From: CAVQGM01 sp963712065
GTDB taxonomy: Bacteria > Actinomycetota > Acidimicrobiia > Acidimicrobiales > Acidimicrobilacustridaceae
Reading direction: 5' to 3'
NCBI GenBank assembly: GCA_963712065.1
Contig: CAVQGM010000002.1
Span: 1,054,001-1,118,000, forward strand
Length of the DNA: 64,000 nt
The notes under the pieces were generated by a model. The model was not told the origin of the DNA. It made no database searches and was given only the letters and a program-made list of their open reading frames with translations. Within the stretch, counting starts at the first letter, position 1, and every line of letters starts with the position of its first letter. The translations under genes were made by a program, and so were the position numbers. This document shows, in pieces, positions 43,554-53,355 of this stretch.

Positions 43554-45068
43554 GTGGTCGACGAGCACACGACGGCACCGGCCCACGGGGCCGACACGGC
43601 GGTCAGCTGGGACGCCTACGCCCCCACCCCCCCACCCGGTCTGGAGGCCGGCGACCGGCCCCTGTGGGACGAGGCGATCGCCGACGGCCGGCCCCGACCC
43701 GAGTTCGTCGGGGTGGCCAGGTTCCTGGCCTCGCTGAGCATGGAGGAGCTCCGGGAGCGCCAGCACGCCGCCGAGGCGGCCATCCGGGCCATGGGCATCA
43801 CCTTCACCGTCTACGAGGACGGCTCCAACATCGACCGAGCCTGGCCCTTCGACCTGCTCCCCCGCGTGATCGGCGCCGACGAGTGGGCCCGCACCACCGC
43901 CGGGCTCGAGCAGCGCCTCACCGCCCTCAACCTGTTCATCGGCGACGTCTACGGCGACCAGAAGATCGTGCGCGACGGCGTCTTCCCCGAGGAGCTGCTC
44001 GCCCAGTCGGTGAACTTCCGGCCCGAGTGCGTCGACGTGGCGCCCCCGCTCGGCACCTGGGCCCACATCTGTGGCAGCGACCTCGTGCGGGACGACGACG
44101 GCACCCTGTACGTGCTCGAGGACAACCTGCGGGTCCCCTCGGGCGTGTCGTACATGCTCGAGAACCGGCTCGTGACCAAGCGGGTGTTCCCCGAGTTGTT
44201 CCGGAACCTCGACATCCTCCCGGTCGACGGCTATCCCGACCGGCTCTTCGAGCTGCTCGCGTCGCTCTCGCCACGGCCGGGGGAGGTGCCCACCGTCGTC
44301 GTCCTCACCCCGGGCATCTTCAACTCGGCCTACTTCGAGCACTCCTTCCTCGCCCAGCAGATGGGCGTGGAGCTGGTCGAGGGAAGCGACCTGGTCGTCG
44401 AGGACGAGGTCGTCTACATGCGCACCATCGACGGGTTGGCCCGCATCGACGTCATCTACCGACGGGTCGACGACCTGTTCCTCGACCCCGACGTGTTCCG
44501 GCCCGACTCGGCGCTCGGCGCTCCCGGCCTCATGTCGGCCTGGCGGGCCGGCAACGTCGCCATCGCCAACGCCCCCGGTGCGGGCGTGGCCGACGACAAG
44601 GTGGTCTACGCCTACGTGCCGGAGATCATCCGCTACTACCTCGGCGAGGAGCCACAGCTGGCGAGCGTGCCCACGTACGCCTGCATCGACGACGACCATC
44701 GCCGCTACGTCCTCGACCACCTCGCCGAGCTCGTCGTCAAGCCGGCGAACGAGTCCGGCGGCTACGGCATCGTCGTCGGCCCCCAGGCCACGGCCGTCCA
44801 GCTCGAGGCGCTGCGCGGCCGGATCGAGGCCGATCCCCGCAACTGGGTCGCCCAACCGGTGCTGCGCCTGTCGACCGCCCCCACCCTCTGCGACGACCGA
44901 CTGGCGCCGCGACACGTCGACCTGCGACCGTTCATCCTCTCCGGCGCCGACAGCTACGTCACCCACGGCGGGTTGACGCGGGTCGCGCTGCGGGAGGGTT
45001 CGTTGGTCGTCAACAGCTCACAGGGAGGCGGGAGCAAGGACACATGGATCCTGGACCCGACGGTGTGA
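43554..45068 (+). CDS. Circularly permuted ATP-grasp protein (DUF404/DUF407 type)
   Basis: A 504-residue circularly permuted ATP-grasp amidoligase-like enzyme, expected to form an amide or peptide bond through an acyl-phosphate. Family landmarks are GITFTVYEDGSNIDRAWPFDLLPRVI (about residues 82-107), TALNLFIGDVYGDQKIVRDG (about 122-141), DLVRDDDGTLYVLEDNLRVPSGVSYMLENR (about 178-207), VVVLTPGIFNSAYFEHSFLAQQMGVELVEGSDLVVEDEVVYMR, and VVKPANESGGYGIVVG (about 396-411, nucleotide-binding loop). The GTG has AAGGACGG 4 nt upstream and the tandem repeat just before. First gene of a cluster with alpha-E and transglutaminase proteins. Confidence 0.92.
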   Translation: MVDEHTTAPAHGADTAVSWDAYAPTPPPGLEAGDRPLWDEAIADGRPRPEFVGVARFLASLSMEELRERQHAAEAAIRAMGITFTVYEDGSNIDRAWPFDLLPRVIGADEWARTTAGLEQRLTALNLFIGDVYGDQKIVRDGVFPEELLAQSVNFRPECVDVAPPLGTWAHICGSDLVRDDDGTLYVLEDNLRVPSGVSYMLENRLVTKRVFPELFRNLDILPVDGYPDRLFELLASLSPRPGEVPTVVVLTPGIFNSAYFEHSFLAQQMGVELVEGSDLVVEDEVVYMRTIDGLARIDVIYRRVDDLFLDPDVFRPDSALGAPGLMSAWRAGNVAIANAPGAGVADDKVVYAYVPEIIRYYLGEEPQLASVPTYACIDDDHRRYVLDHLAELVVKPANESGGYGIVVGPQATAVQLEALRGRIEADPRNWVAQPVLRLSTAPTLCDDRLAPRHVDLRPFILSGADSYVTHGGLTRVALREGSLVVNSSQGGGSKDTWILDPTV

Positions 45069-45172
45069 GCGCCACGCGATCCGACCACGAGCCGCACCGC
45101 CCGACCGGCGGCGAGCGGAGACCCGAGCCGTCCGGCACCCCCACGCCGGAGCGGAAGGAGGCATCTGCCGAC

Positions 45173-46135
45173 ATGTTGCTGTCCCGTGTCGCCGAGTCCG
45201 TCTACTGGGCGGGCCGCTACCTCGAGCGGGTCGAGACGACCGCTCGCATCATCAAGGCCCACACCGAGCTCTACCTCGACCTCCCGAAGTCGGTCGGCAT
45301 GACGTGGTCGCCGTTGCTCGCCGTCACCGGCAGCGAGGAGGACTTCGCCGAGCTCTACGAGGACGCCACCGAGGAGCAGGTGATCGCCTTCCTGACCTTC
45401 GACGGCCGCAACCCGGGTTCGGTCGTCGCCTCCCTCGGGCGGGCCCGGGAGAACGTCCGCACCACCCGGGCGATCTTCCCTCGAGAGGCGTGGGAGGTGC
45501 TGAACGACCTGTTCCTCCGGGCCGGCGAGACGTGTGAGGACGTCGTCCACCGGTGGGAGCGCATCCGCTGGACCGATCAGGTCATCGCCGACTGCCACCA
45601 CCTGCGGGGCCTGCTGCAGGGCACGATGAGCCGGGACGACGCCGCCGCCTTCCTCGATCTGGGCTGCCACCTCGAGCGGGCCGATCTCACGACCCGCGTG
45701 CTCGACATCCGCGCCGGCGCCCTGCTCGACGCCGGTGATCGCCTCGGCCCCTACACGGAGGTGACCTGGATGGGCGTCCTGAAGTCGCTGTCGGGCCACC
45801 AGATGTACCGACGCAAGGTGCAGTCGAGGGTCCAGGGGCCCGAGACCCTCCGGTTCCTGCTGCAGGACCCGCAGTTCCCCCGCTCGGTCGAGCACTGCCT
45901 CGTCGAGGTCTCCCGCCAGCTCGTCGGCCTCGCCAACCACGAGGCGCCCATGGCGGCCTGCGTCACCGCCCGTCGCACCGTCGAGGGGGCCAGGGTCCGT
46001 TCGCTCGCCTGGGAGGGCCTGCGCGAGTACGTCGACCTGCTCCAGCAGGAGATCGCCGTCGTGCACGACCAGCTGGCCGACACCTACTTCCGGGTCGACC
46101 GGCCCGTGGATCACCGCGTCCTCGCGACCGCATAG
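45173..46135 (+). CDS. Alpha-E domain protein (DUF403)
   Basis: A 320-residue all-helical alpha-E protein. It begins with the family signature MLLSRVAESVYWAGRYLERVETTARI. Further features are ERIRWTDQVIADCHHLRGLLQGTMSRDDAAAFLDLGCHLERADLTTRVLDI (about 145-195) and SVEHCLVEVSRQLV. Alpha-E proteins are always found with permuted ATP-grasp enzymes and transglutaminases; their role is unproven. The ATG at 45173 follows GGAAGGAGG by about 12 nt. An in-frame GTG at 45065 overlapping the previous stop (GTGA) would add 36 disordered residues and remains possible. Confidence 0.9.
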   Translation: MLLSRVAESVYWAGRYLERVETTARIIKAHTELYLDLPKSVGMTWSPLLAVTGSEEDFAELYEDATEEQVIAFLTFDGRNPGSVVASLGRARENVRTTRAIFPREAWEVLNDLFLRAGETCEDVVHRWERIRWTDQVIADCHHLRGLLQGTMSRDDAAAFLDLGCHLERADLTTRVLDIRAGALLDAGDRLGPYTEVTWMGVLKSLSGHQMYRRKVQSRVQGPETLRFLLQDPQFPRSVEHCLVEVSRQLVGLANHEAPMAACVTARRTVEGARVRSLAWEGLREYVDLLQQEIAVVHDQLADTYFRVDRPVDHRVLATA

Positions 46136-46199
46136 GGCACCATTGCGCGATGTCGTCGAGCGCTCCCCCGTGTCGCCTGGACACCCACCCGGTGGTGCG

Positions 46200-48818
46200 A
46201 TGTCGCTGACGGCGCCTCCTGGCGTGCTCGAGCGCTACCCCAGCGGCGTCGGCCACGACGAGGCCGTGGACGGCGACGGGGCCGTCCGTGAGCACTGGGG
46301 GCACTTCATGGCCGCCCTCGACGAGCTCGGCGCCGGTGAGCTGGAACGGCGTCGACGGGAGATCGGCCGTCTGCTCCGCAACGACGGCGTCAGCTACCAC
46401 GTCCACCGCGACCCCGGCCTGGGGCCGACCGGCGAGCTCATCGCCACGGCCGACGCCTGGAAGCTCGACCCGATCCCGTTCCTCGTCGCCAGCGACGAGT
46501 GGGCGGGCATCGAGCAGGGTGTCGCCGAGCGGGCCGAGCTGCTCGACGTCGTGCTGCGCGACCTCTACGGACCCCGCGAGCTGCTGCGGCGGGGGCTGCT
46601 CCCCCCCGAGGTGGTGTTCGCCCACCGCGGCTTCCTGCGGTCGATGGACGGTGTCGCCGACCCGGCGGGTGCCGCGCTCGTCTCCTACGCCGTCGACCTC
46701 ACCCGTGGGCCCGACGGCGCCATGTGGGTCATCGGCGACTTCACCCAGGCCCCTTCCGGGGTCGGGTACGCGCTCGAGAACCGCACGGTGCTCAGCCGCG
46801 TGTTCCCGAGCCTGTACCGCGACGCCCAGGTGCACCGCCTGGCCCCGTTCTTCCGCCAGCTCCGCAGCACGATCGCCGGGGCGGCGCCCGAGGGCGTCGA
46901 CGACCCCCGGGTCGTGTTGCTCACGCCCGGCCCTCGCAACGAGACCTACTTCGAGCACGCGCACCTCGCCACCAACCTCGGGTACCCCCTCGTCGAGGGA
47001 TCCGACCTCGTCGCCCGCGACGGGCGGATCTGGCTGCGGGCCCTCGGCGGCCTCGAGCGGGTCGACGCGATCGTGCGACGGGTCGACGCCAGCTACTGCG
47101 ACCCCGTCGAGCTGCGGGGGGACTCCCGGCTGGGGGTGCCCGGTCTGGTCGACGCCGTTCGCCGCGGCAACGTCACCGTCGTCAACCCGCTCGGCGCGGG
47201 CGTGCTCGAGAACAACGGGCTCCTGCCGTTCCTCCCCGGCCTCGCCGAGCAGGTGCTCGGCCGTCCCCTCTCGCTCCCGACCGCCGCCACCTGGTGGTGC
47301 GGCGAGCCGACGGCGTGTTCGCACGTCCTCGCCAACCTGCACGACCTCGTGGTCAAGCCGATCGGTCGCCGTCGGGGCCGCAACGCGGTGTTCGGCTGGG
47401 AGCTCAGCCACACCCAGCTCGACGACCTTCGCCGGTTCATCGAGGCCCGCCCGCACCAGTTCGTGGGGCAGGAGGCGGTGGAGGCCTCCACCGCCCCGAC
47501 GCTGACGAGCGACGGGGTGGCGCCCCGACACCTCGTGCTGCGGTCCTTCGCGGTGGCCCGCAACGGCTCGTACTCGGTGATGCCCGGTGGTCTGGCGCGC
47601 GTCGCCCCCGACGAGCACGGGCTGCTCGTGTCCAACCAGGCCGGCGCGGCCAGCAAGGACGTGTGGGTGCTGGCGTCCGAACCCGAGCCCCAGTCCGGCT
47701 TCTGGCTGCAGCGCGGTCCCGTCGACGACCACGAGGCGGGCTCGGCGCTGCCCTCGCGCGCCGCCGAGAACCTCTTCTGGCTCGGCCGCTACGCCGAGCG
47801 GGCCGAGGGCACCATCCGGCTGCTGCGGGTGGTGCTCGACCGTCGCACCGAGTTCCAGCACGGCAGCAGCGCCGCCGGCGTCGACGTCCTCCACCAGCTG
47901 CTCGCCACCCTCACCCACCTCACCGGCCGCTACCCCGGCTTCGTCGGCGAGGGCGCCGAGGAACGCCGCGCCGACCCCGAGGAGGAGCTGCTCGGCATCA
48001 TCGCCGACGAGGACCGGCCCGGCTCGCTCGCCTTCGCCGTGCGCGCGCTGCTCGAGGCCGCCAACGCCGTGCGCGACCAGCTGTCGGGCGACACGTGGCT
48101 GGTGCTCGCCAACGTCGAGCACGACCTCGCCCCGCTGCGACGCCCGTTCGGCGACACCGGCACCGACCGCCAGGCCACCATCGAGGCCGCGCTCACCGGC
48201 GTGCACCGCTCACTGCTCGCCCTCGCCGGCCTCGCCACCGAGAGCATGGTGCGCGACCCGGGCTGGTCGTTCATGGACACCGGCCGCCGCCTCGAACGTG
48301 CGGCCCTGCTCACGGCGCTGCTGCGCAACACCGTCGTCGACGCCCGTGACACCGCCATCGACAGCCTCATGTTGGAGTCGGTGCTCGTCGCCAGCGAGAG
48401 CATCATCACCTACCGCCGTCGATACCGGTCGCGGGCCCGGGTCGAGACGCTGCTCGACCTGCTCGTGCTCGACGAGCAGAACCCCCGCTCGCTCGCCCAC
48501 CAGCTCGGCCGTCTCGAGGAGGAGATTCCCGTGTTCGCCACCCGACCGCCGTCGGGCCTGGCTCCCGAGGAGCGGAGGGTGCTCGAGCTCGCCACCGCGG
48601 TGCGGGTGGCCGACACGGCCGCGCTCGCCCGGGTGGAGGATGGCCGTCGACCGCGGCTCGCCGCCTTCCTCGACGACGTCGAAGGGCGGCTGCGGGCGGT
48701 GTCGGAGGCGCTCGACGTCGCCCACTTCACCCACCTGCAGACCCAGGTGCAGTACGGCCTGCCCCTCGCCCCCGACGAGCCGGCCTTCCCGGGCGCGAGC
48801 CCGAGGAGCCCCTCGTGA
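46200..48818 (+). CDS. Fused circularly permuted ATP-grasp and alpha-E protein
   Basis: An 872-residue fusion. Residues about 40-500 form a second ATP-grasp amidoligase domain (DGVSYHVHRDPGLGPTGELIATADAWKLDPIPFLV, LVSYAVDLTRGPDGAMWVIGDFTQAPSGVGYALENR, VVLLTPGPRNETYFEHAHLATNLGYPLVEGSDLV, LVVKPIGRRRGRNAVFG). Residues about 540-865 form an alpha-E domain starting LPSRAAENLFWLGRYAERAEGTIRLL and containing DPGWSFMDTGRRLERAALL. It repeats in one chain the two preceding genes, with clear similarity in motifs but much divergence. I prefer the ATG at 46200 (MSLTAPPG); a TTG at 46143 is the alternative. Overlaps the transglutaminase gene by 4 bp. Confidence 0.92.
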   Translation: MSLTAPPGVLERYPSGVGHDEAVDGDGAVREHWGHFMAALDELGAGELERRRREIGRLLRNDGVSYHVHRDPGLGPTGELIATADAWKLDPIPFLVASDEWAGIEQGVAERAELLDVVLRDLYGPRELLRRGLLPPEVVFAHRGFLRSMDGVADPAGAALVSYAVDLTRGPDGAMWVIGDFTQAPSGVGYALENRTVLSRVFPSLYRDAQVHRLAPFFRQLRSTIAGAAPEGVDDPRVVLLTPGPRNETYFEHAHLATNLGYPLVEGSDLVARDGRIWLRALGGLERVDAIVRRVDASYCDPVELRGDSRLGVPGLVDAVRRGNVTVVNPLGAGVLENNGLLPFLPGLAEQVLGRPLSLPTAATWWCGEPTACSHVLANLHDLVVKPIGRRRGRNAVFGWELSHTQLDDLRRFIEARPHQFVGQEAVEASTAPTLTSDGVAPRHLVLRSFAVARNGSYSVMPGGLARVAPDEHGLLVSNQAGAASKDVWVLASEPEPQSGFWLQRGPVDDHEAGSALPSRAAENLFWLGRYAERAEGTIRLLRVVLDRRTEFQHGSSAAGVDVLHQLLATLTHLTGRYPGFVGEGAEERRADPEEELLGIIADEDRPGSLAFAVRALLEAANAVRDQLSGDTWLVLANVEHDLAPLRRPFGDTGTDRQATIEAALTGVHRSLLALAGLATESMVRDPGWSFMDTGRRLERAALLTALLRNTVVDARDTAIDSLMLESVLVASESIITYRRRYRSRARVETLLDLLVLDEQNPRSLAHQLGRLEEEIPVFATRPPSGLAPEERRVLELATAVRVADTAALARVEDGRRPRLAAFLDDVEGRLRAVSEALDVAHFTHLQTQVQYGLPLAPDEPAFPGASPRSPS

Positions 48819-49702
48819 GGTACCAGATCACCCACCGCACCGAGTACGTCTACGAGACCGAGGTGAGCGCCAGCTACTCCGAGGCGCGGCTCCTTCCCCG
48901 GGACGACGAGCGCCAGGCCTGCGTCTTCTCGGAGCTCCTGTTCGATCCCACGCCCGGCGACACCCACCACTACGTCGACTTCTTCGGGAACCGGGTCTGC
49001 CACTTCCACGTCGACCGGCCGCACACGAGGCTGCGCGTGAGCGCGGTCAGCGAGGTCGAGGTGCGCCGCGACCGACCGCGCCTCGACGTCCACGGGCACG
49101 AGCCCTGGGACGACGCCGTCGCCCGGCTCGCCCACGAACGCACCCGGGAGGCGGTCGAGGCCCGGGGCTACGTGCTCGAGTCGCCGCTCGTCGCGCCCTC
49201 GACCGGTCTGCGCTCCTACGCCGAGGTGTCGTTCCCCGAGGGTCGACCGCTCGTCGGGGGCGCCCTCGACCTCATGAGCCGCATCCACGCCGAGTTCGAC
49301 TACCAACCGGGCACGACCACGACCACGACCCCCGTCGGCGAGGTGCTCGCCCACCGGGCCGGCGTCTGCCAGGACTTCGCCCACCTCGGCGTCGGTTGCC
49401 TGCGCTCGATGGGCATCCCCGCCCGCTACGTGAGCGGCTACCTCGAGACCGACCCGCCGACCGGTGGAGAACGGCTGCTCGGCGCCGACGCCTCGCACGC
49501 ATGGGTGTCGGTGTTCGTGCCCGGTTCGGGGTGGCTCGACCTCGACCCCACCAACGACCAGGTTCCCGACGGCCGCTACGTCGTCACCGCGTGGGGCCGC
49601 GACTACGGCGACGTGACGCCCATCAAGGGCGTCGTGTTCTCCCGCGGCGGCCGCCACGACCTCACGGTCGCCGTCGACGTCGTGCGCGTCGCCGCGTCGT
49701 AG
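48815..49702 (+). CDS. Transglutaminase-like domain protein with BTLCP-type N-terminus
   Basis: A 295-residue cytoplasmic transglutaminase-like cysteine protease. The N-terminal beta domain starts RYQITHRTEYVYETEVSASYSEARLLPRD (about residues 2-30), the bacterial transglutaminase N-terminal region. The papain-like core has the catalytic Cys185 in HRAGVCQDFAHL, His in ADASHAWVSVFVPG (about 226-239), and Asp in WLDLDPTND (about 242-250). Such proteins accompany ATP-grasp/alpha-E pairs and probably hydrolyse or transfer the peptide made by them. GTG start overlaps the fusion gene stop, making it the last gene of the operon. Unlike many such clusters there is no proteasome-like Anbu gene here. 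Confidence 0.92.
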   Translation: MRYQITHRTEYVYETEVSASYSEARLLPRDDERQACVFSELLFDPTPGDTHHYVDFFGNRVCHFHVDRPHTRLRVSAVSEVEVRRDRPRLDVHGHEPWDDAVARLAHERTREAVEARGYVLESPLVAPSTGLRSYAEVSFPEGRPLVGGALDLMSRIHAEFDYQPGTTTTTTPVGEVLAHRAGVCQDFAHLGVGCLRSMGIPARYVSGYLETDPPTGGERLLGADASHAWVSVFVPGSGWLDLDPTNDQVPDGRYVVTAWGRDYGDVTPIKGVVFSRGGRHDLTVAVDVVRVAAS

Positions 49703-49741
49703 CGACGCGACGCGGCCCGACGATCTGCCAGGCTGGCGGCC

Positions 49742-52085
49742 ATGGCCGCCGATCCGATCCCGCCTGCTCCTGGCCGCCCGGGCGCCGACGACCCCCTCGC
49801 CCCCTACGCCGGGTTCACCGGCACGGTCGGGCGCACCTTCGCCGGGTCGGCGGGCGCGTGGCCTCCCCGGCCCACGGCCCCGAAGGGAGCACCCAACGTC
49901 ATCGTGATGCTGGTCGACGACCTGGGCTACAGCGACATCGGCTGCTACGGCTCCGAGATCGAGACGCCCAACCTCGACGCACTCGCGGCGCGCGGGGTGC
50001 GCTACACGAACTTCCACTCCACCCCCATGTGCTCGCCCACCCGCGCCGCGCTCCTGACGGGCCTCAACCCCCACGCCGCCGGCATCGGCACCGTCCCCCA
50101 CAGCGACGCCGGGTTCCCTGGGTACGCCATGGAGCTCACCGACCACGCCGTCACCCTCGCCGAGGTGCTCCGAGACGAGGGGTGGGCCACGTTCATGGTC
50201 GGCAAGTGGCACCTCACCAAGGACAGCGAGCAGCACGCCGGTGGCCTGCAGCGCTCGTGGCCGTGCCAGCGCGGGTTCGACCGGTACTACGGCGTGCTCG
50301 ACGCCTTCACCAACCTCCACCAGCCCCACCGCCTGGTCGAGGACAACCACCAGGTGGACGTCGACGCCTACCCCGACGACTACTACGCGACCGACGACCT
50401 CACCGACCGGGCCATCTCGATGATCCGCGAGCTGAAGGCCAGCGAGCCGGGCAAGCCGTTCTTCCTGTACTTCGCCCACCTCGCCGTGCACGCCCCGCTC
50501 CACGCCCGAGGAGAGGACATGGCCCGCTACCGCGGTCGCTACGACGGTGGGTGGGACGAGGTCCGGGCGGCCCGCTACGCCCGCCAGCTCGAGCTCGGCA
50601 TCGTCGAGCCCGACGTCGAGCTGGCACCCCGCAACACCGAGGCCGGCAACGACGTGCGCCCGTGGGACGAGCTCTCCCCCGCCGAGCAGACGCTGTCCGC
50701 CCGCTACCAGGAGGTGTATGCCGGCGCGGTCGACCGCATCGACCAGAACCTCGGCCGGCTGCTCGCCGCCCTCGACGAGCTGGGCGAGCTCGACGACACG
50801 ATCGTGATCTTCACCTCCGACAACGGCGCGTCGCCGCGAGGGCGAGGAGACCGGCACCACCGCCTACTACGTGCACCTGCTGCAGGGCGACGACGTCGAG
50901 GCCGACCTGGCCCGTCTCGACGAGATCGGCGGACCCACCACCACCCCTCACTACCCGCGGGGATGGGCCATGGTCGGCAACACGCCGTTCCGGCTCTACA
51001 AGATCAACACCCATGCCGGCGGCCACTCGGTGCCCTTCGTGGTCTCGTGGCCGGCAGGCGGGCTGGCCGACGGGTCGCTGCGTCGGCAGTACGCCCACGT
51101 GACCGACGTGTTCCCGACCCTGCTCGACGTGCTCGGCGTCGCCCGGCCCGAGACGCGCAACGGGCTGGCGCTCAAGCCGCTGGTGGGCACGAGCATCGTG
51201 CCCACCCTGCGCGACCCGGACGCGCCCAGCCGCCACACCGAACAGCACTACGAGATGATCGGCCACCGCGGCTTCTACCGCGACGGCTGGGAGGTGGTCA
51301 CCCTCCACCAGCCCATGACGCCGTTCGACGACGCCGAGTGGGAGCTCTACCACCTGCTCTCCGACCCCACCGAGCTCCGGAACCTGGCCGAGGCCGAGCC
51401 GGCCCGGCTGCGGGAGCTGGCCGACGCGTGGGAACGGGGCGCCTGGGCCGACCAGGTGTACCCCCTCGACGAGGGCGCCAGCGTGAAGTACGTCGTGCGA
51501 CCCCCGTGGAACGAGGTCTACGGAGAGCCCGTCACCATCGTGCCCGGCACGCCCACCCTCGAGCGGTGGCGCAGCGTGCAGCTGATCTGGTTCCGCTCGC
51601 TGCAGGTCACCGCCTCATTCGCCGGCTTCGCACCTGGCGACCGGGGCCACCTGTTCGCCCACGGCGACCAGGGCTCGGGCTACGCCCTCTACGTGCTCGA
51701 CGACGAGCTGGTCTTCGTGCACAACGACGGGCGCGGCCGATTGCGCACCCTCTCCGGGGGAGAGGTGCCCGCCGGGGCGACGACGGTCACCCTCGAGCTC
51801 GTCGCCCCCGGCCAGAACGTGTGGGGGGTCGAGCTGTCGATCGACGGCAGGTCACGAGGTCGCCTCGACGAGGTGCCCATGCTGTACGGCATGGCCCCGT
51901 TCGAGGGCGTCGACGTCGGCATCGACCGTCGCTCCCCCGTCTCGTGGCCGATCTACGAGCGCTTCGGCCCGTTCGCCTACTCGGGCAGGCTGCGACACGT
52001 GCGGTTCGCGCCGGGCGACCCGGCGCCGGACGCGCCGCAACACCTCGTGGGGATGCTGCGGGAGCTCGGGTCGCGGTTCGAGTGA
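49742..52085 (+). pseudogene. Arylsulfatase (type I), one +1 frameshift as assembled
   Basis: A sulfatase of about 780 residues if the frame is restored; it hydrolyses sulfate esters. The active-site motif CSPTRAALLTG carries Cys97, the residue converted to formylglycine, following the metal Asp pair MLVDDLGYSD (about 55-64). Further motifs are MVGKWHL and FTSDNGAS with a metal Asp. One extra base at about 50834-50835 shifts the frame right after SDNGAS; the C-terminal part resumes as EGEETGTTAYYVHLLQGDD and runs to 52085. No signal peptide, so probably cytoplasmic. ATG start has a weak -10-like CAGGCT 7 nt upstream. Sequencing error or recent inactivation are both possible. Confidence 0.85.
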
Positions 52086-52110
52086 ACGCCGGCGGCGCCG
52101 GGCGAGGGAG

Positions 52111-53277
52111 TCAGCGCTTGTTGTTCTGCCACCACTCCACTGGCGAGGGGCTGCCGCCCCAGTTCGAGCCCATGATGTCGATGTCGCCGTCGCCGTCCAT
52201 GTCGACGACCCGGATGTTGTGCGACCCGGTGGTCGCCACCACCTGGACGCTCCAGGTCGTCCCCGAGCCGTCGTTGCGGAACCACCCGACCCGGCGTTGG
52301 GCGCTCTGGTGCATCTCCGCGAACACGATGTCCCGGTCGCCGTCGAGATCGACGTCGGCGACCCCGAAGTCGTGCACGTAGTCGGCCGAACCGACCACCC
52401 GCTTCGTCCACGCTCCCGTTCGGGGGTCGGTGGGTGCCTGGTACCACACGAGCTGGCCCTCGCTCTCGTTGGGCGCGACGAGCAGGTCGTTGCGGCCGTC
52501 GGCGTTCACGTCGGCGATGTCGGAGGCGACCAGGCTCGGCCAGGAGCCGTCGATCGTGCGCACCGTCCACGTCCCCGCCACGAGATCGCTCGGCGTCTCC
52601 ACCCACCAGCCGTTCTGGCCGATGTCGAGGTCGCCGTCGCGGTCGATGTCGCCGAGCGCCAGCCCCTCGCCACCAGGCACGGGCAGCGTCACCCGCGTCC
52701 ACCGGAGGGCCGGCTCCTGGCGGAACAGGACCGTGGCGCCGCCGTGGGCCCGGACGATCACGTCGACGTCGCCGTCGCGGTCGATGTCGCCCACCTCGAC
52801 GTCGTGGGCACCGCTCATGCCCACCAGCTGCGAGCGCCAGCCCCCGCCACCGATGCGCGGGTTCGCATACCAGAGCACGGTGCCCGCCGGGTAGTCGGGA
52901 ACGATCACGTCGAGGTCGCCGTCGCGGTCGATGTCGGCGAGCTCCATGTCGGTGGTGAACACCAACCGGGCGTCGATGACCTGCGCCGTCCAGTTCGGCG
53001 CCGCGTACCACTGCAGGTAGGCCGTCTCGTCGTCGCCGATCACCACGTCCTGATCGCCGTCCCCGTCGATGTCGCCGACCGCCTTCACGTCGGCACCCAG
53101 GTCGCGACCGTCGATCACGCGTCGCGTGAACGTGACGGTGCCTCCCCCGCCACCCCCGGGTAGCGGGATCACCAACTGGCAGGCGGCCACGCCGAAGGCG
53201 AAGACGACGAAGATGACCGGCACGAGCAATCGCGCCGATCGACGCGCGCTCGGTGTTCCGTGGGGCTCGGACGACAT
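52111..53277 (-). CDS. FG-GAP/VCBS beta-propeller lipoprotein with seven Ca-binding repeats
   Basis: A 388-residue exported lipoprotein: basic/hydrophobic signal (residues 11-32) and lipobox ending at Cys33, followed by a Gly-rich linker. Seven repeats each carry a calcium loop of DxDxDGxxD type: DIDGDGDQD, DIDRDGDLD, DIDRDGDVD, DIDRDGDLD, DVNADGRND, DVDLDGDRD and DMDGDGDID, with WYxNP or VxWYxAP strands between. Seven repeats fit one closed seven-blade propeller. It probably binds a ligand or matrix outside the cell. The ATG at 53277 has GAGGT 5 nt upstream. No enzymatic domain. Confidence 0.9.
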   Translation of the reverse strand: MSSEPHGTPSARRSARLLVPVIFVVFAFGVAACQLVIPLPGGGGGGTVTFTRRVIDGRDLGADVKAVGDIDGDGDQDVVIGDDETAYLQWYAAPNWTAQVIDARLVFTTDMELADIDRDGDLDVIVPDYPAGTVLWYANPRIGGGGWRSQLVGMSGAHDVEVGDIDRDGDVDVIVRAHGGATVLFRQEPALRWTRVTLPVPGGEGLALGDIDRDGDLDIGQNGWWVETPSDLVAGTWTVRTIDGSWPSLVASDIADVNADGRNDLLVAPNESEGQLVWYQAPTDPRTGAWTKRVVGSADYVHDFGVADVDLDGDRDIVFAEMHQSAQRRVGWFRNDGSGTTWSVQVVATTGSHNIRVVDMDGDGDIDIMGSNWGGSPSPVEWWQNNKR

Positions 53278-53355
53278 CGGGACCTCGGTTCGAAGGCGGG
53301 GACCAGGTTCGACCCGGTTCAGCTTGCCACGATTCGCGGACAACCGGCTCCGACG

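Noticed and set aside
43385..43560. Translation through the tandem repeat as an N-terminal extension of an amidoligase gene
   Set aside because: An open frame exists with a Pro/Arg/Asp-rich repeat, but it is not the ATP-grasp frame, and that gene has its own GTG with a ribosome-binding site after the repeat.
47587..51102. 1171-codon plus-strand open frame overlapping the ATP-grasp/alpha-E fusion, transglutaminase and sulfatase genes
   Set aside because: Pro/Arg/Ser-rich shadow of three well-supported genes in another frame; no start signal or motif.
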